Source of the DNA: Clostridiales bacterium
Lineage (GTDB): Bacteria; Bacillota; Clostridia; Christensenellales; JAISNN01
Reading direction: 5' to 3'
DNA length: 17,534 nucleotides
Assembly: GCA_031289865.1 (NCBI GenBank)
Contig: JAITOQ010000247.1
Span: 1-17,534, forward strand
The notes below the pieces were generated by a model. It saw nothing but the letters and a program-made list of their open reading frames with translations. It was not told the origin of the DNA and searched no databases. The translations under genes were made by a program, and so were the position numbers. Below, piece by piece: positions 1 to 5,467 of this stretch (position 1 is the first letter of the stretch; the number at the start of each line of letters is the position of its first letter).

Positions 1-59
1 TATTCGGTGTGGGACGATGAAGGCATCGTCCCCTACAAGAGGGACGGCATTCTGCATTT
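1..59 (-). repeat. Dispersed hairpin repeat, copy 1, with AATGCAGAAT head
   Basis: Read on the minus strand, this is an ATGCAGAAT head directly after a stop codon, then a TTGTAGG segment, a hairpin and an ACCGAATA-like tail. The hairpin is a perfect 9-bp stem, GGGACGATG at 11-19 and CATCGTCCC at 24-32, with a 4-base loop. Two further copies lie at 1238-1280 and 12324-12364 with the same flanks. No T-run follows the stem on either strand, so it is not a standard intrinsic terminator. The element may continue beyond the left edge of the window. Confidence 0.75.
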
Positions 60-1092
60 AGAATTTAAAGATGATACGTTTCTTTTCTAAAAAGCGGGCG
101 AGGAGGAGAAAAAATGTGTAGACGCATACGTCGAATATGATGAATGCGAGGACGCCGAACGGCGGGACTGTACCGGCTTTTTGGAGAGCCATGAGGACGT
201 TGACGAAGAGGAAGGTTAGGAGTATATAGAGGAGGATATTTCTGCCGACGGTTGCGACGAGGGGGATAGGGCGGTTACGGATAAAGAGCCTATCGATAGC
301 GTAAAAGACGAGATAAATCGTATTCATGGCAAACGTACACATTATCATGTAGGTCGAGTTGTACGCCTTGTAGACCGCGTCGCCGAAAAATTCTTTCGCG
401 CCCCAAGCGGCAAAAAATAGGAGAACGGAAAAACCGAGATAGAGCCAAGGCCGTTTCTTTTCGACGAGGTCTTGTATCACCGACGCAAGAAAGACGACCC
501 CCATAAAGCCGATACAAGTGGTCATACCGCCCGCGTAATTACTCCAAAGAAATTGAAATTGAGTGTAAAAGAAGTGGTACAGCGTCAATATCGCTACTCC
601 GAGGACGAGCCGTACCCAAGTATTTTTTCGGATAAACGAAAACATGAACGGGAGCATGAATACGCCCGTTATACCGATTGCGTGGAGGTTTTCCCAATCC
701 ACGTTTTCGTGAAAAAGCCGATTTTTGATATAGGTTGCCGCCGCAAAAAAGCCGAAAACCGTGAGGTTTCGCGCAAAAAAGTTTTTGTACGCGGCTTTTT
801 TTCCGTCTTTGGCGACGTGTTTGTCAAAAACCTTAAACATTGTCAGCCCGATGAGAAAAAAGAACGCGATGGGTCCGATATCCATGAGCGTGAAATTGAA
901 AAACGTCCAAATCCCGACGATACCGCCCGAATGGTGCATCCACGTCGGAAACTCAAAAAGGTACGACGGGAAGGAATAGGAATGAGTAAAGAAAAAGAAT
1001 AGTATAAGCAAACCCTTAAAATTGTCTACAATGACGACGCGTCCCATGCTTTTGTCTTTTGTTATCGGCGCAAGTGCGTTTGTTTTTGCCAT
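58..1092 (-). CDS. Multi-pass membrane protein, HGSNAT/acyltransferase-like
   Basis: The protein has 344 residues with roughly nine or ten hydrophobic segments spread over its whole length, so it is an integral inner-membrane protein. The first helix (about 20-37) carries a D-N-F-K-G-L-L-I-L pattern. It is followed by W51-M-H-H, a D71-I-G-P-I-A-F-F-F-L-I-G segment, and a basic loop leading to A107-R-N-L. This order resembles the heparan-alpha-glucosaminide N-acetyltransferase-like (COG4299/DUF5009) and acyltransferase-3 families, which move acyl groups across the membrane onto sugars. That assignment is inference from pattern and topology; no catalytic residue is confirmed. The start at 1092 is the first ATG. 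Its only ribosome binding signal is a weak GGGGG at 1098-1102, while the internal Met16 has none. A promoter candidate lies at 1123-1152. The stop codon abuts a dispersed repeat. It points the same way as the desulfurase gene upstream but is separated from it by 376 bp. Confidence 0.6.
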   Translation of the reverse strand: MAKTNALAPITKDKSMGRVVIVDNFKGLLILFFFFTHSYSFPSYLFEFPTWMHHSGGIVGIWTFFNFTLMDIGPIAFFFLIGLTMFKVFDKHVAKDGKKAAYKNFFARNLTVFGFFAAATYIKNRLFHENVDWENLHAIGITGVFMLPFMFSFIRKNTWVRLVLGVAILTLYHFFYTQFQFLWSNYAGGMTTCIGFMGVVFLASVIQDLVEKKRPWLYLGFSVLLFFAAWGAKEFFGDAVYKAYNSTYMIMCTFAMNTIYLVFYAIDRLFIRNRPIPLVATVGRNILLYILLTFLFVNVLMALQKAGTVPPFGVLAFIIFDVCVYTFFLLLARFLEKKRIIFKF

Positions 1093-1122
1093 AAAACCCC
1101 CGAATACTCTTGTAATTTTTTC

Positions 1123-1152
1123 ATCATATCACTTTTTCATGAACGTTGTAAA
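1123..1152 (-). promoter_or_regulatory. Candidate sigma-70-type promoter for the membrane protein gene
   Basis: On the minus strand TTTACA (1147-1152) and TATGAT (1123-1128) are separated by 18 bases and lie about 30 bases upstream of the ATG at 1092. The match is 5 of 6 for both hexamers. It suggests that this gene has its own transcription start rather than depending on the encapsulin operon. Confidence 0.5.
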
Positions 1153-1192
1153 AAGTTTTTAGGGGTTTTTTTAGATATTTAGTATGTTTTTT

Positions 1193-1211
1193 TAATGCAG
1201 AATGCAGAATT
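1193..1211 (+). repeat. GCAGAAT heptamer repeat head
   Basis: TAATGCAGAATGCAGAAT is about two and a half heptamer units, followed by TGCGGATAAAATAAAAG. The same head and linker appear inverted at 7435-7473 and at 1447-1471, and in direct orientation at 12293-12315. This is the non-coding counterpart of the copies that supply stop codons elsewhere in the window. Confidence 0.65.
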
Positions 1212-1237
1212 GCGGATAAAATAAAAGTAGGCGTCAT

Positions 1238-1280
1238 TCTCTTGTAGGGGACGATGACGACAACGTCCCGTACCGAATAA
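1238..1280 (+). repeat. Dispersed hairpin repeat, copy 2
   Basis: TTGTAGG is followed by GGGACGATG (1248-1256), a 4-base loop, CAACGTCCC (1261-1269) and ACCGAATAA. The stem has one mismatch compared with the perfect stem at 11-32. Flanks on both sides match copy 3 at 12324-12364, including a downstream AAGTATT. Confidence 0.75.
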
Positions 1281-1290
1281 AAAAAGTATT

Positions 1291-1401
1291 TGTCATTCTG
1301 AGCGAAGCGAAGAATCTAAAACGTTGGCTTGATTTAATACGGATATTTATAGATATGATTCAGAGAAATCGTTTTGGATTCTTCGCAAGCTCAGAATGAC
1401 A
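1291..1401. repeat. Inverted-repeat element with GTCATTCTGAGCGAAG-type arms
   Basis: The left arm (1291-1323) begins TGTCATTCTGAGCGAAGCGA. The right arm (1370-1401) is its reverse complement apart from a few differences in the middle. A 46-bp AT-rich spacer separates them. The right arm plus 13 bp of its flank (1357-1401) recurs at 10148-10193. The two arms could fold into a long hairpin or mark a decayed non-autonomous mobile element. No open reading frame or transposase lies inside. I recall arms of this sequence as common dispersed repeats in bacterial genomes. Confidence 0.75.
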
Positions 1402-1446
1402 CCGACTATTTTGCATTTTTGGAAAGCACCTACTTTGAAATCCGCA

Positions 1447-1471
1447 ATTCTGCATTCTGCATTCTGCATTA
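1447..1471 (-). repeat. ATTCTGC heptamer tandem repeat at the desulfurase stop codon
   Basis: Three exact 7-bp units, ATTCTGC, plus a partial unit, directly abut the desulfurase stop codon (1469-1471). Read in the gene's direction, the TTTTTAA that ends the gene merges into TAATGCAGAATGCAGAATGC. This matches the head of the non-coding copy at 1193. Confidence 0.8.
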
Positions 1472-2758
1472 AAAATTCAAGGCTCTTACCATTCTGTCTA
1501 TTTCCCAATCAGTATTGTAAAATGCAAGCGACGGTCGGACGGTCGCCTCGAAGCCTAAGCGGCGAAGTATCGGTTGGGCGCAATGGTGACCCGCTCGAAC
1601 CGCTATACCTTCGTCGTTTAGCCGCCGCTCGATCACGCCGACGGGGACGTCTTTTATGACGAAAGAGAGAATACCCGCCCTCCGTTTTGGCGAACCGACA
1701 AGAGAGAGATTTTTGACGGATTTTAACGCGTCTATACCGCGCTCCGTTAGGGTTTTTTCGTAGGCTTCTATCCGTTTCAGTCCTATTTTTCGGACGTACA
1801 GAATAGCCTCGCGGAGGGCGACCGCGCCCGCGATATTGCCCGTACCCGCCTCAAATCTCGCGGGGAGAGGAGCGTATTTTGTTTCGGTAAAAGCGACGTC
1901 GGAGATCATATTGCCCCCGCCTTGATAGGGCGGTGCGCCGTCTAAAAGTCCCGACTTTGCGCACAGCGCGCCGATACCCGTCGGAGCAAAAAGCTTGTGA
2001 CCCGAAAAGACAAAAAAATCCGCGTCCGACGCGCTAAGGTCGATAGGGAGGTGTGAGACGGATTGCGCGCCGTCCACCGCGACTCTTACGCCGTGACGAT
2101 GAGCTATGTCTATCATTTCGGCTATCGGCGCAACCGTGCCTATGGCGTTTGAAACGTGCGTTATAGAGATGAATTTTGTACGGTCGGTAATCAGTTTTTC
2201 GTATTCGGAAAGAATAATATCTCCGCCGTTATCGACGGGCGCGGCGCGAATCACCGCGTTTTTTTCTTTTGCAATCATTTGCCACGGGACGATGTTCGCG
2301 TGGTGTTCGAGAGCGGTCAGGAGAATCTCGTCGCCGCCCTCTAAAAGCGGCTTGACATAGCTTTGCGCTATCAGATTTAGCCCCTCCGTCGCGCCGCGTA
2401 TAAAGACGACGACGCTGCCTTTCGGCGCGTTTAAAAAATCGGCGACGGCGGCTCGCGCATCCTCGTAGAGGTCGGTAGCGCGTTCGGCAAAGGTGTGCGC
2501 TCCTCGGTGAATATTTGAGTTTTCTCTCTCGTAAAAGGTCTTTATGCGGTCGATCACACAGCGCGGCTTTTGCGTCGTCGCCGCATTGTCAAACCAAACA
2601 AGCGGTTTTCCGTTCATGCTTTGACGGAGAAAAGGAAAGTCGTCGCGTATGACTTTGACGGGAAATGAAGTCGGAAAAGAAGGCACGGTTGTCGGGCATA
2701 AGCCGCCGAACGTGCCGAATCTATCTCTCGTTATCTGTGAAAAAATCTCCGCATTCAT
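1469..2758 (-). CDS. SufS-like cysteine desulfurase, encapsulin cargo type
   Basis: This 429-residue PLP enzyme takes sulfur from L-cysteine as an enzyme persulfide, leaving alanine. Visible residues are the E151-H-H-A-N-I-V-P-W motif, D229 in V-D-G-A-Q, PLP lysine K255 in S-G-H-K, and the mobile-loop cysteine C393 in A-G-H-H-C-A-Q-P, all as in SufS. The catalytic fold starts near residue 35 (V-K-V-I-R-D-D-F-P). Before it is a 33-residue extension, Phe/Gly-rich then Thr/Pro/Ser-rich, that ordinary SufS lacks. The gene sits 41 bp downstream of an encapsulin shell gene and has no sufBCDU neighbours, so a packaged-cargo role is more likely than housekeeping Fe-S assembly. In characterised Family 2A systems the N-terminal extension directs packaging, and it is usually far longer. 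The ribosome binding site AAGGAG (2771-2776) is 12 bases from the ATG, which is slightly long. I am sure of the enzyme class; packaging is inferred. Confidence 0.93.
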   Translation of the reverse strand: MNAEIFSQITRDRFGTFGGLCPTTVPSFPTSFPVKVIRDDFPFLRQSMNGKPLVWFDNAATTQKPRCVIDRIKTFYERENSNIHRGAHTFAERATDLYEDARAAVADFLNAPKGSVVVFIRGATEGLNLIAQSYVKPLLEGGDEILLTALEHHANIVPWQMIAKEKNAVIRAAPVDNGGDIILSEYEKLITDRTKFISITHVSNAIGTVAPIAEMIDIAHRHGVRVAVDGAQSVSHLPIDLSASDADFFVFSGHKLFAPTGIGALCAKSGLLDGAPPYQGGGNMISDVAFTETKYAPLPARFEAGTGNIAGAVALREAILYVRKIGLKRIEAYEKTLTERGIDALKSVKNLSLVGSPKRRAGILSFVIKDVPVGVIERRLNDEGIAVRAGHHCAQPILRRLGFEATVRPSLAFYNTDWEIDRMVRALNF

Positions 2759-2799
2759 TATTCGGTTGCGCTCCTTATCGCGGTATAGATCGACATTTT

Positions 2800-3756
2800 T
2801 TATTTGCGCTCTTTGCCGCGGTACAGTCCGATCTCGACGTTTTGGAGGACGCCTACCGCGTCGTCGGAGAGTACCGCCGCCGCGCAGTAAAGGGAGATGA
2901 GATACGAGCCTATCCCGTCGTCGTCCACCCCGCGGAAACGAACGGAAAGCCCCGGCGCGGCTTCCGCATGGAGATCGGTCTGGTAGAGTCCGATCACTCC
3001 GCGCTTTTCTTCGCCCGTACGGATTAGGAGAATATCGGTTTTTCCCGAACCGCTTTTTGTTGCGTTCCGTATAGCTATCTTATCGGACGGGACGATAGGT
3101 ATTCCGCGCCATAGGACGAATACCCCGCCGCCGATAGTCGTTGTTTGGGGAGGGACTCCGCGCAAGGTGCATTCGCGTAAAAATGCGGCGATTGCCCTTG
3201 GGTGTGCGAGAAAAAACGACGGTTCTTTCCATACGAGCGCGAGAAGCTCGTCGAGGTCGTCGGGGGTCGGCGCGTCCGCGAGCGGAGAGATGCGTCTTGC
3301 GGGCGGCGCGTTTTTTAAGATGCCGTAATCGTCGCCGTTTAAGAGGAGATGCTCTTGCCGTTCCTTTAAGACCTCGACGGCGAGAGAGAGCTGCTCTTCG
3401 GCTTGATCGTAGGGCGAGCTGTAGACGTCGTTTATACGCGTGTCCACATTGAGGATTGTGGAGAGCGCGCTCAAGCGGTATTCGCGAGGGGCGGTTTCGT
3501 AGCCGATATATCCTTTTGGAATCTCGATTTTTTCATGATTTTTTAGGGACAGTACGTCGAGCGGTACGGCTGTGTCCGTAACCCTATTGACACGGTAAAC
3601 GCCCGCCTTTAAACCCTTAAATTCAAGCATTTGCGTCAGCCACCGCGGAGTAATCGCGGAAAATTGCGGACGGGTCTTGACCACGTCGGAAAGATTGTAG
3701 GCACTTTCCGCGGGCAGCGCGTTAAAAATAGAAGAGGGGATTTGATTTTCCGGCAT
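2800..3756 (-). CDS. Family 2A encapsulin shell protein (SrpI-like)
   Basis: The 318-residue protein matches the HK97-fold Family 2 encapsulins. Signatures I recognise are K27-T-R-P-Q-F-S-A-I-T-P-R-W-L near the N-terminal arm, G52-V-Y-R-V-N, Y83-I-G-Y-E, a central helix (about 113-139) and a C-terminal S271-V-R-F-R-G followed by S284-Y-L-I-S-L-Y and V307-E-I-G. The cyclic-nucleotide-binding insertion that marks Family 2B is absent, and the length is normal for Family 2A. Family members assemble into icosahedral protein shells in the cytosol. The desulfurase gene 41 bp downstream is the standard Family 2A partner. The ribosome binding site AAGGA (3765-3769) lies 8 bases before the ATG. A TATACT -10 candidate lies at 3786-3791 without a clear -35. 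No phage portal, terminase or protease is nearby, so a prophage capsid is unlikely. The gene is divergent from the M20 peptidase gene. Confidence 0.92.
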   Translation of the reverse strand: MPENQIPSSIFNALPAESAYNLSDVVKTRPQFSAITPRWLTQMLEFKGLKAGVYRVNRVTDTAVPLDVLSLKNHEKIEIPKGYIGYETAPREYRLSALSTILNVDTRINDVYSSPYDQAEEQLSLAVEVLKERQEHLLLNGDDYGILKNAPPARRISPLADAPTPDDLDELLALVWKEPSFFLAHPRAIAAFLRECTLRGVPPQTTTIGGGVFVLWRGIPIVPSDKIAIRNATKSGSGKTDILLIRTGEEKRGVIGLYQTDLHAEAAPGLSVRFRGVDDDGIGSYLISLYCAAAVLSDDAVGVLQNVEIGLYRGKERK

Positions 3757-3858
3757 AAAAGCATTCCTTTTTTTTGTTTTAACAAAGTATAACCGCTTTT
3801 TTTAGAAAAATACTTATTTCTTTAAATAACAAGTAGCGCCGCAAAATAAGGTTATCAC

Positions 3859-3887
3859 TTGACAAAACAAAATTTATAAGCTATAAT
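3859..3887 (+). promoter_or_regulatory. Consensus sigma-70-type promoter for the M20 peptidase gene
   Basis: TTGACA (3859-3864) and TATAAT (3882-3887) are separated by exactly 17 bases, a perfect match to the sigma-70/sigma-A consensus. They lie in the divergent region between the encapsulin and peptidase genes. Transcription would begin near 3894, leaving a leader of about 50 bases before the ATG at 3943. A promoter this strong suggests constitutive expression unless a repressor acts there. Confidence 0.8.
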
Positions 3888-3942
3888 AAATAAAAAAACA
3901 CTAAAGTTTTTGAAAAAAATAAAAAAAGAAAAAGGAAAAGCT

Positions 3943-5373
3943 ATGGTTGCACTATACATTTTGTCGGCGGTCGCCGCCGTACTGATCGTGTTATTCGCGG
4001 TTTCGGCGGTTCGGGCGGTTTTGGTCAAAAAGGAGCTACCGAAGGGCGCGGCGGTTGCGGAGGGGGCGGAGAGCGGTTATGCGGAGAGGCTTGCGCGGCT
4101 CATTCGGTTTGAAACCGTGAGTGAAAAGGTCGGAGAGGAAACCGATAAATTTGAGCGGTACTATGAGGTGGTGCGTGCGACATATCCGGAGGTATTCCGC
4201 CATGCGGAGCGTATCCGCGTGGGGCGAAGCTTGCTGCTTAGGATTCGGGGGGACGAAGCGTCGCTTGCGCCGATACTTCTCATGGCACATGCCGACGTTG
4301 TGGAGGTCACTCCCGACGGTTGGAAGTATCCGCCGTATTCGGGCGAGATTGCCGAGGGCAAAATTTGGGGACGGGGAACCCTCGATACAAAGGGCGCGTT
4401 TGCCGCATATCTTTCCGCGTTAGGGGAGCTTTTGAGCGAGGGAAAAAGACCGCGAAGGACGGTTTATCTTCTTGCAACTCCCGACGAAGAGATTTTCGGC
4501 GGGGGCGCGGCTGAGGCTTGCGAATATTTTAAGGAGAAAGGGATACGGTTTTATACGGTCATCGACGAGGGCGGCGTGATTACGGACGGACAACTGCCCG
4601 GAGTGAAATGCGGGACGGCAATGTTTGGAGTGGTTGAAAAGGGGCAAGGTAATATCGAGTTTATTGCGCGCTCCGCGGGGGGGCATTCGGCAATGCCGCC
4701 TAAGAATACCCCGCTTGCGAGACTTGGCGCGCTCATGGCAGACGTCGATAAAAAACACCCTTTTCCCGTGCGTTTTTCGCCCGAACTTAGGAGAATGTTC
4801 CGCGACGCCGCGCCGTATGCGGTTTTTCCGATGCGGCTTGTCTTTGCTAATCTTTGGCTGTTTGCGCCCCTCGTCAAGCTGCTTGCGCGGAAAATCCCCG
4901 CGCTCTATGCTATGCTGACGACGACAATCGTCTTTACAAAAGCCGCGGGAAGCGAGATGTACAACGTCATACCCGACAAAGCGACGGCGGTCGCAAACGT
5001 AAGATATATCGGGTTTTGTCAAGGGACGGAGGTCAGAAAAGTCTTAGAAAAAAAGCTGAAAAAGCGCGGTATAGAAACGAATTTTATATCGGAATACGAG
5101 TACTCCGAGATTACGAGTACGGAGACTCCCGCTTACCTTGAATTAAAGGCGCGTACGGAGGAATATTTCGGCGTACCCGTGATTCCGTATATAATGACGG
5201 GCATGACGCATTCGCGGTATCTGTACCCCGTGTCAGACGCGGTGATTCGCTTTACTCCGTTTAAAATCGATAAGGAACAATTGAAAAGCATTCACGGTAA
5301 AAACGAATGCTTAGAGGTTTCGTCGCTCACAAAAGCGGTGGGATTCTTTAAGAAATACCTAAAAGAAATTTAG
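3943..5373 (+). CDS. Membrane-anchored M20 family metallopeptidase (PM20D1-like)
   Basis: The 476-residue protein has one N-terminal transmembrane segment (about 3-27) and then an M20 zinc peptidase domain. Candidate metal and catalytic residues are H116 and D118 in H-A-D-V, D148 in G-T-L-D-T-K-G, E182/E183 in D-E-E, D208 in I-D-E-G-G and H423 in G-M-T-H-S-R. H248 in G-G-H-S-A-M-P belongs to the dimerisation domain. The sequence between the two halves, including N-x-W-L-F-x-P-L and Y-N-V-I-P-D-K, resembles the carboxypeptidase/N-acyl-amino-acid hydrolase group around PM20D1. The substrate is probably an acylated amino acid or dipeptide, but this cannot be read from the sequence. I chose the ATG at 3943 over an in-frame TTG at 3910, because AAAGGAAAAG (3931-3940) is well placed before it and the hydrophobic anchor then begins at once. 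The link to either neighbouring system is unclear. Confidence 0.85.
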   Translation: MVALYILSAVAAVLIVLFAVSAVRAVLVKKELPKGAAVAEGAESGYAERLARLIRFETVSEKVGEETDKFERYYEVVRATYPEVFRHAERIRVGRSLLLRIRGDEASLAPILLMAHADVVEVTPDGWKYPPYSGEIAEGKIWGRGTLDTKGAFAAYLSALGELLSEGKRPRRTVYLLATPDEEIFGGGAAEACEYFKEKGIRFYTVIDEGGVITDGQLPGVKCGTAMFGVVEKGQGNIEFIARSAGGHSAMPPKNTPLARLGALMADVDKKHPFPVRFSPELRRMFRDAAPYAVFPMRLVFANLWLFAPLVKLLARKIPALYAMLTTTIVFTKAAGSEMYNVIPDKATAVANVRYIGFCQGTEVRKVLEKKLKKRGIETNFISEYEYSEITSTETPAYLELKARTEEYFGVPVIPYIMTGMTHSRYLYPVSDAVIRFTPFKIDKEQLKSIHGKNECLEVSSLTKAVGFFKKYLKEI

Positions 5374-5400
5374 AGAGATTTAAAAGAGATTTAAATACCC

Positions 5401-5429
5401 TTGTCAAATCTGCTAAAATTTAGTATAAT
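5401..5429 (+). promoter_or_regulatory. glgB promoter
   Basis: TTGTCA (5401-5406) and TATAAT (5424-5429) are separated by 17 bases. Across the 29 bases from the -35 through the -10 this differs from the glgC promoter (7563-7591) at only four positions. Upstream TTTAAATAC and a downstream GAAATAG are also shared. A small hairpin, AACGC (5431-5435) with GCGTT (5442-5446), lies around the expected transcript start. Confidence 0.75.
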
Positions 5430-5467
5430 GAACGCGAAATAGCGTTAGCGCAAAAAGAGGTACACAA

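Larger units (their letters stand above)
1093..1468. other. Repeat-rich intergenic region
   Basis: I find no gene in these 376 bases. They hold the promoter candidate for the membrane protein, then a head-to-tail mosaic of repeats. In order these are GCAGAAT heptamers (1193-1211), a GCGGATAAAATAAAAG linker, hairpin repeat copy 2 (1238-1280), an inverted pair of GTCATTCTGAGC-type arms (1291-1401), and ATTCTGC heptamers in the opposite orientation (1447-1470). A small reading frame that starts at 1396 spans the repeats and the antisense side of the desulfurase gene; it has no ribosome binding site and is not counted as a gene. Confidence 0.8.

Noticed and set aside
11..32. Hairpin as an intrinsic terminator of the membrane protein gene
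   Set aside because: No T-run follows the stem on either strand, and the same sequence recurs as a dispersed repeat in other contexts.
472..1002. 176-codon plus-strand reading frame
   Set aside because: It lies wholly antisense to the membrane protein gene, has charged low-quality composition, matches no family I know and has no ribosome binding site.
1447..1470. CRISPR-like array
   Set aside because: The units are 7 bases with no spacers, and no cas gene is present.
1469..2758. Housekeeping SufS of the SUF Fe-S assembly operon
   Set aside because: No sufB, sufC, sufD or sufU lies nearby, and the enzyme has an added N-terminal segment and follows a shell gene.
2800..3756. Prophage capsid remnant
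   Set aside because: No portal, terminase, protease or tail gene is nearby, and the downstream desulfurase is the known partner of Family 2A encapsulins.
3910..3942. TTG start for the M20 peptidase
   Set aside because: It would add a Lys-rich stretch before the membrane anchor and has no ribosome binding site, whereas the ATG at 3943 has a well-placed AAAGGA.
4420..5022. 200-codon minus-strand reading frame
   Set aside because: It is antisense to the M20 peptidase, whose motifs are continuous through this stretch.
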